A stretch of DNA of 62,129 bases from Jiella sonneratiae (GCF_017353515.1 NZ_JAFMPY010000027.1:1-62129); one strand, 5' to 3'. Positions 46,639-55,507 are shown, counted from the first letter of the stretch. Translations and numbers: made by a program. Notes: generated from the letters alone by a model not told the origin.

Positions 46639-47514
46639 ATGACACATGTTCCCGCCGAGCGCTGCCTTTCGATCATCCAGCTCCTCGCCGACAGCGCCGC
46701 CGACATGCCGCTCGGGGAGATCGCGGAGCGGCTGAACCTTCCCAAGAGCGGAGCCCACCGCCTTCTAACGACTCTCGTCGAGGAGGGTTGGGCGAAGAAG
46801 GATGCGCAGACCGGCTTCTACGGTCTGACCATGCGGCTGGTCATCCTCGGGCAGCGCTTCTACGTCGCCTCCGGCATTCCGGACATCTGCCAGCCGCTGC
46901 TCGACCAGCTTGCGGCGGCGTCGCGGGAATTCGTGCGGCTGGCGGTGGTGGATTCCAACGCGCTGGTCTGGGTGGCCCAGGCGCAGGGGGCGCGGGCCGG
47001 GCTGATGTACCAGCCCTCGACAGCCGCCGCGACGGTGCCGCTTCATGCGACGGCGAGCGGCAAAGCGTGGCTGTCGACGCTGCCGCTCGACCGGGCGATC
47101 GAGATCGTGCTCGCCACCGGCGGGTTCGAGAACGCCGAAGCCTACGGGCCGAACGTCATGCGTTCCGTCGCCGAGCTCATCGAGGAACTCGCGGCGACGG
47201 CCGCACGCGGCTACGGGCGGGTCATGAACGAGGCGGAGCCCGGCGTGACCGCTCTCGCCGCGGTGATCCGCTCGGGCAGCACCGGCCCGGTCGCCGCGAC
47301 GGTCAGCATCGCCGGACCGAGCGTGCGGATGACGGACGCGCGGGTGCAGGATCTCGCCCCGCTCGTCACCGCCTGTGCCGCCGAACTCTCCGACCTCTGG
47401 CCGCTGCGCCTTGGAACCGACTACCCGCCCAATGCCGAGCGGACGCGGGGGAGGGCGCCGCAGCCCGGCCGGGAAGAGGGCGAGGACGGCCGGCAACGCC
47501 TGCGTGCCGGGTAG
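46639..47514 (+). CDS. IclR-family transcriptional regulator
   Basis: 291 residues. N-terminal helix-turn-helix MPLGEIAERLNLPKSGAHRLLTTL, C-terminal effector domain with HATASGKAWLSTLP and AEPGVTALAAVIRSG. IclR proteins usually control nearby aromatic-acid, glyoxylate or sugar-acid pathways. Encoded inside the cluster in the same direction, so it may be autoregulated. The last 40 residues are Arg/Gly-rich and not conserved. Confidence 0.9.
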   Translation: MTHVPAERCLSIIQLLADSAADMPLGEIAERLNLPKSGAHRLLTTLVEEGWAKKDAQTGFYGLTMRLVILGQRFYVASGIPDICQPLLDQLAAASREFVRLAVVDSNALVWVAQAQGARAGLMYQPSTAAATVPLHATASGKAWLSTLPLDRAIEIVLATGGFENAEAYGPNVMRSVAELIEELAATAARGYGRVMNEAEPGVTALAAVIRSGSTGPVAATVSIAGPSVRMTDARVQDLAPLVTACAAELSDLWPLRLGTDYPPNAERTRGRAPQPGREEGEDGRQRLRAG

Positions 47515-47596
47515 CAAAGACGATCGTCGACACCAGCGCCGAGGACACGGCGCCGTCGCCGCCGTCGCGGGACAGTTCGGGAAGGACATCGGGAAA

Positions 47597-49204
47597 ATGC
47601 AGGTCATCGATTCGGCACAGGCTGCAAGCCTCATCCGGAATGGCGACAATCTCCTCGTCAGCGGATCGGGCGGCGGCCACTGCGTGCCGCAGGCGCTTCT
47701 CGACGCGGTCGAGAAACGCTTCCTCGATACGGGCGAGCCGAAGGACCTCTGTCTCGTCCATGCCGTCGGGATCGGCGATCGCAAGTTGAAGGGCGCCGCC
47801 TGCTTCCGTCACCCCGGCATGCTGAGACGCAGCGTGACGAGCGCGCTGATCGACTCGCCGCCGCTGATCGAGCTCGCCCGCCGCAACGAGATCGAGTCCT
47901 ACACCCTGCCGCAGGGCGTCATCGCCCAGCTCGTCCGCGAGATGGCGGCCGGGCGCCCCGGCCTGATCACCAAGACCGGCCTTCACACCTTCGTCGATCC
48001 GCGCCAGCTCGGCGCCCGGCAGAGCGAGAGCGCCCGCGAGGATCTGGTGGAACTGCTCGAGGTCGCCGGCGAGGAATGGCTCCGCTTCAAGCCGCTGCCG
48101 CTCGACGTCGTCTTCCTGCGCGGCACGACCGCCGACGAGGACGGCAACGTCTCGATGGAGCAGGAGGCGATTCCCGGCGAGATGCTGTCCTGCGCCCAGG
48201 CGGCCCGGCGCCAGGGCGCCGCGGTCGTGGTTCAGGTCAAGCGTCTGGCCGAGCGGCGCGGCCTGAAGGCGCGCGAGGTCAAGATCCCCGGCATCCTCGT
48301 CGACTACGTGGTGGTCGACCCCGGGCAGCGGCAGACCTATGCCAGCGACTACGATCCGAGCTATTCGGGCGAACTGCGGGTGCCGCTTGCCTCGATGGCG
48401 AAGCTTCCCTTCTCGGTCCGCAAGATCGTGGCGCGCCGCGCGGCGTTCGAACTGCGCAAGGGCGCCGTCTGCAACCTCGGAGCCGGCATCTCGACCGGCG
48501 TCTCCTCCGTGGCGGCGGAGGAGGGCGTCCTCGGCGACATCGTGCTGACCAACGAGCAGGGCTATATCGGCGGTGCGCCGCTGACCGGCGTCGATTCCGG
48601 CGCGGCCCAGAACTTTTCGGCCGTCGTCGACCAGCCCTACCAGTTCGACTTCTACGACGGCGGCGGCCTTGACATCGCCTTCCTCTCGTTTGCCGAGGTC
48701 GATCCGGCGGGCAACGTCAATGTCAGCCGGTTCGGCGACAAGATCGTCGGCATCGGCGGCTTCGTGAACATCAGCCAGAACGCCCGCAAGGTGGTGTTCA
48801 GCGGCACCTTCACCTCCGGCGGGCTGGAGGTCGAATGCGCCGGCGGCAGGCTCGCCATCCGTCAGGAGGGGCGGCACCGCAAGTTCGTCTCCGGCATCGA
48901 GCAGATCTGCTACAACTCGCAATTCGCCCTTCGCCAGGGGCGCGGCGCCGCCTTCGTCACCGAGCGGGCGGTCTTCGACGTCTCGCCGGACGGCCTGAGG
49001 CTGATCGAGATCGCCCCGGGCATCGATCTCGAACGCGACGTCGTCGGCCAGATGGCCTTCCGCCCGGCGATCGCCGGCGACCTTAAGATCATGGATGCTC
49101 GGCTGTTTTCGCCGGAGCCGATGCGACTCGGTCCGGACCTCGACGCGGCCCCGTCGGGCCATCGCAGGCCGCGCCGGACGCTGGACGGGCAGGGCACCGG
49201 CTGA
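47597..49204 (+). CDS. CoA-transferase (propionate/acetate CoA-transferase type)
   Basis: 535 residues, the fused alpha-beta class I CoA-transferase form. The N-terminal half has NGDNLLVSGSGGGHCVPQALLDAVE. The C-terminal half carries the active-site Glu in VLTNEQGYIGGAPLTG, where the thioester intermediate forms. It moves CoA from acetyl-CoA or another acyl-CoA to the pathway acid and is the likely activating step of the cluster. ATG chosen because the family N-terminus starts there. Confidence 0.87.
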   Translation: MQVIDSAQAASLIRNGDNLLVSGSGGGHCVPQALLDAVEKRFLDTGEPKDLCLVHAVGIGDRKLKGAACFRHPGMLRRSVTSALIDSPPLIELARRNEIESYTLPQGVIAQLVREMAAGRPGLITKTGLHTFVDPRQLGARQSESAREDLVELLEVAGEEWLRFKPLPLDVVFLRGTTADEDGNVSMEQEAIPGEMLSCAQAARRQGAAVVVQVKRLAERRGLKAREVKIPGILVDYVVVDPGQRQTYASDYDPSYSGELRVPLASMAKLPFSVRKIVARRAAFELRKGAVCNLGAGISTGVSSVAAEEGVLGDIVLTNEQGYIGGAPLTGVDSGAAQNFSAVVDQPYQFDFYDGGGLDIAFLSFAEVDPAGNVNVSRFGDKIVGIGGFVNISQNARKVVFSGTFTSGGLEVECAGGRLAIRQEGRHRKFVSGIEQICYNSQFALRQGRGAAFVTERAVFDVSPDGLRLIEIAPGIDLERDVVGQMAFRPAIAGDLKIMDARLFSPEPMRLGPDLDAAPSGHRRPRRTLDGQGTG

Positions 49205-49277
49205 GCGGGGCCGTCCGCGACGAGAACCGAAGGTCAGCCGCTTCCGGCTGTGATCCCAAGACGAGGAAAGTCCGACA

Positions 49278-50162
49278 ATGAAGCTCTTCCGCCATGGCCC
49301 GCAGGGGCAGGAACGTCCCGGCATCGTCGACGGCGAGGGGAACCCCAGGGATCTTTCGGGGGTGGTCCGCGACATCGACGCGTCCGTCCTGGGCGCTTCC
49401 GGCCTCGACGCGTTGCGGGCCCTCGATCTCGCCGCGCTGCCGGTTCTGGACGCCGGCATCCGTTACGGCGTTCCGGTCGCGACCGTCCCGAACCTCGTCT
49501 GCATCGGCCTCAACTACACCGACCACGCCGAGGAGACGAACGCACCGATCCCCTCGCAGCCGATCATCTTCAACAAGCATACCGGGGCGCTCTGCGGCGC
49601 CAACGACCCGGTGATCCTGCCGGCCGGCTCCACCAAGCTCGACTGGGAGGTGGAACTCGCCTTCGTCGTCGGAACCCCCTGCTGGGACGTGCCGGAAGAC
49701 CGCGCGCTCGATTATGTCGCCGGCTTCTGCGTGTTGAACGATCTCTCCGAGCGCGAATTCCAGCTGGAACGCGAAGGGCAGTGGACGAAGGGCAAGAGTT
49801 TCCCGACCTTCGCGCCCTGCGGCCCGTGGCTGGTGACGCGCGACGAGATCGCCGACGTGCAGGATCTCGACCTGTGGCTCGACCTCAACGGCAACAGGGT
49901 GCAGACCGGCACGACGCGGCGGATGATCTTCACCTGCGCGCACATCGTCTCCTATGTCAGCCGCTACATGGCGCTGCAGCCGGGCGACATCATCACCACC
50001 GGAACCCCGCCGGGCGTCGGCCTCGGCGCCGTCCCGCCGGTCTTCATGAAGGCCGGCGACGTGATGCGGCTCGGCATCACCGGGCTCGGGGAACAGGAAC
50101 AGCGCCTCGTTCCCTATGCGCCGCAGATGGCGCGCCGCTGGGAAGCGCGCGGCGCGGCCTGA
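49278..50162 (+). CDS. Fumarylacetoacetate hydrolase family protein
   Basis: 294 residues. FAH fold: IGLNYTDHAEETNAPIP, the metal-binding LDWEVELAFVVGTPC (Glu, Glu) and DYVAGFCVLNDLSEREFQ (Asp), then TGTPPGVGLG. These enzymes cleave C-C bonds of 1,3-dicarbonyl acids or decarboxylate and isomerise oxo-acids. GAGGAAAG precedes the ATG. Follows the CoA-transferase by 73 bases in the same direction. Confidence 0.9.
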   Translation: MKLFRHGPQGQERPGIVDGEGNPRDLSGVVRDIDASVLGASGLDALRALDLAALPVLDAGIRYGVPVATVPNLVCIGLNYTDHAEETNAPIPSQPIIFNKHTGALCGANDPVILPAGSTKLDWEVELAFVVGTPCWDVPEDRALDYVAGFCVLNDLSEREFQLEREGQWTKGKSFPTFAPCGPWLVTRDEIADVQDLDLWLDLNGNRVQTGTTRRMIFTCAHIVSYVSRYMALQPGDIITTGTPPGVGLGAVPPVFMKAGDVMRLGITGLGEQEQRLVPYAPQMARRWEARGAA

Positions 50163-50279
50163 CCGGTTTTGTCGGGGCCCGGCCCGGCCGGCGCCGGATC
50201 GACACATCGGGCGACGGATCGAGACCCGGGCGGCGGCCGCATCGAGCGGCGAGACCTATCGGATCGGATGGAGGGCGGC

Positions 50280-51008
50280 ATGGCGATGCTGGGAGACGGC
50301 GTTCTGGCCATTTGGAACGGCATCGAGCCGGACGCCGAGGTCGAGTTCCTGAACTGGCACGTGCGCGAGCACATTCCCGAGCGGGTGTCGATCGAGGGGT
50401 TCCTGCGCGGGCGGCGCTACGTCGCGCTCGACGGCGAGCCGAAATATTTCAACTTCTACGAGACGGCGCGGCCCGATGACCTCGCCTCGCCGGCCTATCA
50501 GGCGGAACTCGATCGTCCCTCGGAATGGACGTCCCGCGTCGTGCGCGCCTTCCGGGACACGTCGCGGACGGCCTGCCGCGTCGCGTGGACGGCGGGCATC
50601 GGCGAGGGGAGCGTCGTCGAGACGCTGCGGCTCGGCGCACAGGCGGAACCCGAAGGCTTTGCCCGGCGCCTCGAAGCTGCGCTGCTCGCGCCGCTCGCCG
50701 CACACCCGCGCGTCGTCGGCGTCCACCTTTTGCAGGGCGAGCGCGACAGCGGCGGCGAGACCGCCGAGATGCGCCTGCGCGGCGGCCGCGACGAGGTGGC
50801 GGCCTGGATCCTCCTCGTCGAGACGCTCACCCAGGACGCCGTTGCCGCCCTGCGCGCCGATCTCCTCGGCGAGGAGCATCTCGCCCGCTGCGGCATTGCG
50901 GGCGCCATCCGACGCGGCAGCTACGTCCTGCAATACGGCCTGTCGCGCGCCGAACTCGACCGCCGCGGGCTGCGGCCGATCGACGAGCGCCGGCGGCGCC
51001 GGCCGTGA
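50280..51008 (+). CDS. Unrecognised protein with WHxREHIPER motif
   Basis: 242 residues, soluble. The N-terminus reads LAIWNGIEPDAEVEFLNWHVREHIPERVSIEGF then RGRRYVALDGEPKYFNFYE. This resembles dimeric alpha-beta barrel (EthD/DUF4286-like) proteins found beside catabolic enzymes. The C-terminal half (about 130 to 230) repeats a similar alpha/beta pattern, so it may be a two-module protein. No catalytic role can be stated. Its stop overlaps the GTG of the SDR gene. Starts at 50265 or 50286 are also possible. Confidence 0.75.
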   Translation: MAMLGDGVLAIWNGIEPDAEVEFLNWHVREHIPERVSIEGFLRGRRYVALDGEPKYFNFYETARPDDLASPAYQAELDRPSEWTSRVVRAFRDTSRTACRVAWTAGIGEGSVVETLRLGAQAEPEGFARRLEAALLAPLAAHPRVVGVHLLQGERDSGGETAEMRLRGGRDEVAAWILLVETLTQDAVAALRADLLGEEHLARCGIAGAIRRGSYVLQYGLSRAELDRRGLRPIDERRRRRP

Positions 51009-51790
51009 GCGCGGCTCTCCCGAAGAAGAGCTCATCCAGGGGCACGGTGCTGGTCACCGGCGGTGGCTCGGGAATCGGCCATGCGACGGCGCAGCTTCTG
51101 CGCGCCTCGGGGTTCGACGTCGCGACCGCCGGCCCGAACGAGGCGCCGGCCGGCTGGCTCGACCCGGCTCCGCCGGGCGCCGGCCGCGCCGGCCACTTCC
51201 TCTTCGACCTCGCGGAGACCGCGGCGCACGGGCCGCTGCTCGACCGGATCGAGCAAGAGTTCGGCCCGATCACCTGTCTCGTCAACAATGCCGGCGTCAC
51301 GTCGCTCGTGCGCGGCGACCTGCTCGACCTTTCCCCCGAGAGCTTCGACCGGTCGGTCGCGGTCAATCTGCGCGGCACCTTCTTCCTGACCCAGGCGCTC
51401 GCCCGCCGTTTCCTCGCGCGGCCCGAGGACCGGGCGCGGAGCATCGTGACGATCACCTCGGTCAATGCCCAGATCGTCGGCGAGAATCGCGGCGACTTCT
51501 GCATGACCAAGGCCGGCCTTTCGATGATGGTCGCGCTCTTCGCCTCGCGCCTCGCCGATGCGGGAATTCCGGTCTTCGAGATCCGCCCCGGGATCATCGC
51601 CACGGCCATGACCGAACCCGCGCGCGAGTGCTACACGGCCTTCATCGGGAGCGGCGGGGTGCCGGCCGGCCGCTGGGGTACGGCGGAGGACGTCGCGAGG
51701 GCCGTGCTGACGCTGGTCGCGGGCGGGCTGCCCTATGCGACCGGTATCCGGCTCGAGATCGCCGGCGGAATGCAGATTCACCGGGTCTGA
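51005..51790 (+). CDS. SDR-fold protein with Phe in place of the catalytic Tyr
   Basis: 261 residues. NAD(P) motif VLVTGGGSGIGHATA, CLVNNAGVTS and the structural NLRGTFF are normal. The active-site line is TSVNAQIVGENRGDFCMTKAGL: Ser152 and Lys169 are in place, but the Tyr expected at position 165 is Phe (codon TTC at 51497). The spacing is exact, so this looks like a true substitution. It may be inactive as a classical dehydrogenase or use another residue. GTG start overlapping the previous stop. Confidence 0.85.
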   Translation: MSAALPKKSSSRGTVLVTGGGSGIGHATAQLLRASGFDVATAGPNEAPAGWLDPAPPGAGRAGHFLFDLAETAAHGPLLDRIEQEFGPITCLVNNAGVTSLVRGDLLDLSPESFDRSVAVNLRGTFFLTQALARRFLARPEDRARSIVTITSVNAQIVGENRGDFCMTKAGLSMMVALFASRLADAGIPVFEIRPGIIATAMTEPARECYTAFIGSGGVPAGRWGTAEDVARAVLTLVAGGLPYATGIRLEIAGGMQIHRV

Positions 51791-51835
51791 CCCTCGGTTC
51801 AAGGTTTTCGGTTCTCGGCTCGAAGGAGAAACGGC

Positions 51836-52645
51836 ATGACCATCAGCGGAAAGACCAGGATTTTTGCGATCGTCGGCGATCCGATCGTCCAGGCGCGCAC
51901 GCCGGCATTGCTGAATCCGATGCTCGCCGCGGCGGGCATCGACGCCGTCCTGCTGCCGTTCCACGTTCCGGCCGCCTCTTTCGCCATGATGATGCCGGCG
52001 CTCAAGGCGATGGCCAATCTGGACGGGCTGGTGGTGACCTATCCGTTCAAGGAGCGGGCGCTCGCCCACGTCGACGTGGCCAGCGACCGCGCCCGCATGC
52101 TGGGTGTCGTCAACGCGATGCGCCGGCGCGCGGACGGGGGCTGGGAGGGCGACATGTTCGACGGCATCGGGCTCCTTGCTCCCGTCGAGGCCCGGCGCCC
52201 CGTCGCCGGCGCCAAGGTGCTGCTGATCGGCGCCGGCGGGGCGGGGCGCGCCATCGCGGTCGCCTTCGCCGCGGCCGGCGCGGCGTCGATCGCCGTATCC
52301 GACCTCGACGCGGCGCGGGAAGCCTCCCTCGCCGCCCTGATCGAAGCGAATTTCCCGACGTGCGGGGCAAGGCGCGGCTGCGACGGCGTCGGTTCCTATG
52401 ACATCGTCGTCAACGCGACGACGCTCGGCATGAAGCCCGGCGATCCGCCGCCGATCGCTCTGACGGAGCTGCAGCCGTCGACGCTCGTCGCGGACGTCGT
52501 GCCGTCGGATCGGCCGACGGCGTTCCTGACGGCGGCTTCGGAGAAGGGTGCCGCGACGGTGGCGGGCCACGAAATGACGAAGGGACAGGCGAAGGTGCTT
52601 ATGCAGTTTCTGACGGCGAACCTTCCAGCCGCTTCGGAACGATAG
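51836..52645 (+). CDS. Shikimate/quinate dehydrogenase-like protein
   Basis: 269 residues with the AroE layout: N-terminal substrate domain, then NAD(P) domain (VLLIGAGGAGRAIAVAF). The catalytic pair is kept, Lys72 in VTYPFKERAL and Asp109 in DMFDGIG. The substrate motif, normally HSxSP, reads QARTP: Ala20 and Thr22 replace the two serines that hold the shikimate carboxylate. Thr at the second position is known in quinate-type enzymes, but Ala at the first is unusual. A catabolic substrate other than shikimate is likely. AAGGAGA precedes the ATG. Confidence 0.85.
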   Translation: MTISGKTRIFAIVGDPIVQARTPALLNPMLAAAGIDAVLLPFHVPAASFAMMMPALKAMANLDGLVVTYPFKERALAHVDVASDRARMLGVVNAMRRRADGGWEGDMFDGIGLLAPVEARRPVAGAKVLLIGAGGAGRAIAVAFAAAGAASIAVSDLDAAREASLAALIEANFPTCGARRGCDGVGSYDIVVNATTLGMKPGDPPPIALTELQPSTLVADVVPSDRPTAFLTAASEKGAATVAGHEMTKGQAKVLMQFLTANLPAASER

Positions 52646-52759
52646 ACGCGCTCGCCGCGCGCTCGCGCCGCACGCGCTCTTCACTGCCTGGTTCGGAAAA
52701 GAAGTCTCATGGCGGAGGCGAACCAACCCCGCTTGCTTCCCGCCGCCCGCCGGTCCACT

Positions 52760-52775
52760 TTGACGTAAACGTCAA
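52760..52775 (+). promoter_or_regulatory. TTGACGT-AA-ACGTCAA palindrome (MerR/LiuR-like operator)
   Basis: Perfect seven-base arms with a two-base centre, 24 bases before the SDR start and directly after the AroE-like gene. The ACGT half-sites resemble targets of MerR-family regulators of branched-chain amino-acid and fatty-acid degradation (LiuR type). The assignment to a regulator is tentative; the palindrome is certain. Confidence 0.5.
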
Positions 52776-52798
52776 TCAAGGCGGAGGAGGAGACGGCC

Positions 52799-53674
52799 AT
52801 GGCCGCAACGCTTCAGGGTAAGACCATCTTCATGTCCGGCGGTTCGCGCGGCATCGGCCTCGCGATCGCGCTGCGGGCGGCGCGCGACGGCGCCAACGTC
52901 GTCGTCGCGGCAAAGACCGACCAGCCGCATCCCAAGCTTCCCGGCACGATCCACACCGCGGTGGAGGAGATCGAAAAGGCCGGCGGACGGGGCCTCGCCG
53001 TCCTCTGCGACATCCGCGACGACGCCCAGGTGGAGGCTGCGGTCGAAAAGACGGTCGAGCGTTTCGGCGGGATCGACGTGTGCATCAACAACGCCTCGGC
53101 GATCCAGCTCACCGACACGCTGTCGACCGACATGAAGCGCTACGACCTGATGAACGGCGTGAACGCCCGCGGCACCTTCCTCGTCTCCAAATGCTGCATT
53201 CCGCATCTGCAGAAGGCCGAGAACCCGCACATTCTGACGCTGTCGCCGCCGCTCGACATGCAGGCGAAGTGGTTTGCCGGCCACGTCGCCTATTCGATGG
53301 CGAAGTTCGGCATGTCGATGGTGACGCTGGGCCTTGCGGAGGAACTGAAGGCCGACGGAATCGCCGTCAACTCGCTCTGGCCGCTGACGGTGATCGACAC
53401 GGCTGCCGTGCGCAACGTCCTCGGCGGGGCGCCGCTGGCGGCGATGAGCCGCTCGGCCGACATCGTCGCCGACGCCGCCCATGCGATCCTCACCAAGCCG
53501 TCGCGCAGCTTCACCGGCCGCTTCCTGATCGACGAGCTGGTGCTGATGGAGGAGGGCGCCACCGACTTCGCCCCCTACGGCCCGGAGAACGGCGTGCCGA
53601 TGGCCGATTTCTTCGTGCCGGACGAAGCCTTCGAGAAGGCCGCGACCAAGGTGAGGCGCCAGCCGGCAGGCTGA
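52799..53674 (+). CDS. HSDL2-like SDR family oxidoreductase
   Basis: 291 residues. MSGGSRGIGLAIALRAARDGANVVVAAKTDQPHPKL is the marked N-terminus of the hydroxysteroid dehydrogenase-like 2 group, followed by VCINNASAIQLTDT and catalytic VAYSMAKFGMSM. The C-terminal part is longer than in FabG-type enzymes. Eukaryotic homologues act on fatty acyl metabolism. A palindromic operator stands just upstream, and an acyl-CoA ligase lies convergently downstream, both fitting lipid catabolism. Confidence 0.88.
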   Translation: MAATLQGKTIFMSGGSRGIGLAIALRAARDGANVVVAAKTDQPHPKLPGTIHTAVEEIEKAGGRGLAVLCDIRDDAQVEAAVEKTVERFGGIDVCINNASAIQLTDTLSTDMKRYDLMNGVNARGTFLVSKCCIPHLQKAENPHILTLSPPLDMQAKWFAGHVAYSMAKFGMSMVTLGLAEELKADGIAVNSLWPLTVIDTAAVRNVLGGAPLAAMSRSADIVADAAHAILTKPSRSFTGRFLIDELVLMEEGATDFAPYGPENGVPMADFFVPDEAFEKAATKVRRQPAG

Positions 53675-53685
53675 GCCTTGATGAG

Positions 53686-53718
53686 GTTTCCGGCAGATCA
53701 CCTCGTGATGCCGGAAAC
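53686..53718. terminator. Hairpin between convergent SDR and acyl-CoA ligase genes
   Basis: Perfect ten-base arms GTTTCCGGCA and TGCCGGAAAC enclose a 13-base loop, 12 bases after the SDR stop. No T-run is seen, so it may end either transcript. Confidence 0.45.
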
Positions 53719-53872
53719 AAGGACGCTCATTCGCCGCGCGGGCTTGATACGAGCCCCGCTCTGATCGAGCGGATCTCGTATGAGATGGCGGAGCCGCGTG
53801 GCGCCGCCATCGAAGCAAGCTCGATAAAGAGGCGGCGGCCTCGCGGCCTCGCGGCCCCTCGGCCGGGGCCGG

Positions 53873-55507
53873 TCAGTCGTCGATCATCTTGCGGAGGACG
53901 TATTTCTGGATCTTGCCGGTCGAGGTCTTCGGCACCTCGGCGAAGCGGATCTCCTTGGGGCATTTGAACCGGGCGAGCTTTGCGCGGCAGTGGGCGATCA
54001 GCTCCTCCTCGCTCGCCGCGCGGCCGGGCTTCAGCTCGACGAAGGCGAGCGGCGTCTCGCCCCATCTGTCGTCGGGCTTGGCGACGACGGCGGCGGTCTG
54101 CACCGCCGGGTGGAGGTAGAGGGCGTTCTCGACCTCGATCGAGGAGATGTTCTCGCCGCCGGAGATGATGATGTCCTTGGCCCGGTCCTTCAGCTCGATA
54201 TAGCCGTCCTCGTGCATGACGCCGAGATCGCCGGAATGGAACCAGCCGCCGCGAAACGCCTCGGCGCTCGCTTCCGGGTTTTTCAGGTAGCCGCGCATCA
54301 CGATGTTGCCGCGGAACATGACCTCGCCGATCGTCTCGCCGTCGGCCGGCACCTTCTCCATCTTCCGGCCGTCCATCACGGCAAGGTCCTCCAGCGCCGG
54401 ATAGCGGACGCCCTGGCGGGCCTTTCGGGCGGCCTGTCCCGGCCGGTCGAGCTCGTTCCACTCGGCCTTCCAGGCGTTGACCACCGCCGGACCGTAGGTC
54501 TCGGTCAGGCCGTAGAGATGCGTCACCTCGAAGCCGGCGTCCCGCATGCCGGCGAGCACCGCCTGCGGCGGCGGCGCCGCGGCGGTGTTGAATGTGACGG
54601 TCTGGGTGAACGGACGCTTGTCGTTTTCTTCGGCGTTGATCAGCGTCGCCATGACGATCGGCGCGCCGCAGAGATGCGTGACGCCGTGATCGGCGATGGC
54701 GTCGTACATCGCCCTTGCCCTGACCCAGCGCAGGCAGACATGGGTGCCGGCCTGGACGGCGAGCGTCCAGGGAAAGCACCAGCCGTTGCAGTGGAACATC
54801 GGCAGGGTCCACAGATAGACCGGATGGCCGGTCATCCCGGCCGCCACGATGTTGGCGTAGCCCATCAGCGCCGCGCCGCGATGATGGTAGACGACGCCCT
54901 TCGGATTGCCGGTCGTGCCCGAGGTGTAGTTCAGCGAGATCGCGTCCCATTCGTTCTGCGGCATCTGCCAGTCGAAGTCGGGGTCTCCCTCGGCGAGAAG
55001 CGCCTCGTATTCCAGGCTGCCGATCGGCTCGCCCTTCTTCGCCGGCGCGTCGGCGGGAAAGTCGGGATCGTCGTAGTCGACGACGAGGGGCGCCGCCTTC
55101 GCCTTGCCGAGCGCCTCCGCCATGACCTCGGAAAATTCGAGGTCGACGATGACGACTTTCGCTTCGGCATGGTCGAGCTGAAAGGCGATGATCTCCGCGT
55201 CGAGGCGGGTGTTGATCGACAGGAGCACCGCCCCGGCCATCGGCACGCCGTGATGGGCCTCGAGCATTGCGGGGGTGTTGGACAGCATGACGGCGACGGT
55301 CTCGCCGCGCCCGATCCCGCGCCGCGACAGGGCCGAGGCCAGCCTGCGGGAGCGGGCGTAGAAGTCGCGATAGCTGCGCTCCAGCGACCCGTGGACGATC
55401 GCCGTGCGGTCTGGATGGATCAGCGCCGCCCGCGACAGGAAGGTGAGCGGCGTCAGCGGTTGATAGTTCGCCGCGTTGCGGTCCAGATGCTCGTCGTAGA
55501 TGCCCAT
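53873..55507 (-). CDS. Medium/long-chain acyl-CoA ligase (AlkK-like)
   Basis: 544-residue AMP-forming ligase that activates a carboxylic acid to its CoA thioester. AMP-binding motif LNYTSGTTGNPKGVVYHHRG, then HLYGLTETYGP, FHSGDLGVMHEDGYIEL, KDIIISGGENISSIEVE and the catalytic Lys in TSTGKIQKYVLR. The start MGIYDEHLDRNAANYQPLTPLTFL is typical for AlkK-type ligases. Reads toward the HSDL2-like gene. A TauE-type permease gene lies behind its start, 87 bases upstream. Confidence 0.93.
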   Translation of the reverse strand: MGIYDEHLDRNAANYQPLTPLTFLSRAALIHPDRTAIVHGSLERSYRDFYARSRRLASALSRRGIGRGETVAVMLSNTPAMLEAHHGVPMAGAVLLSINTRLDAEIIAFQLDHAEAKVVIVDLEFSEVMAEALGKAKAAPLVVDYDDPDFPADAPAKKGEPIGSLEYEALLAEGDPDFDWQMPQNEWDAISLNYTSGTTGNPKGVVYHHRGAALMGYANIVAAGMTGHPVYLWTLPMFHCNGWCFPWTLAVQAGTHVCLRWVRARAMYDAIADHGVTHLCGAPIVMATLINAEENDKRPFTQTVTFNTAAAPPPQAVLAGMRDAGFEVTHLYGLTETYGPAVVNAWKAEWNELDRPGQAARKARQGVRYPALEDLAVMDGRKMEKVPADGETIGEVMFRGNIVMRGYLKNPEASAEAFRGGWFHSGDLGVMHEDGYIELKDRAKDIIISGGENISSIEVENALYLHPAVQTAAVVAKPDDRWGETPLAFVELKPGRAASEEELIAHCRAKLARFKCPKEIRFAEVPKTSTGKIQKYVLRKMIDD

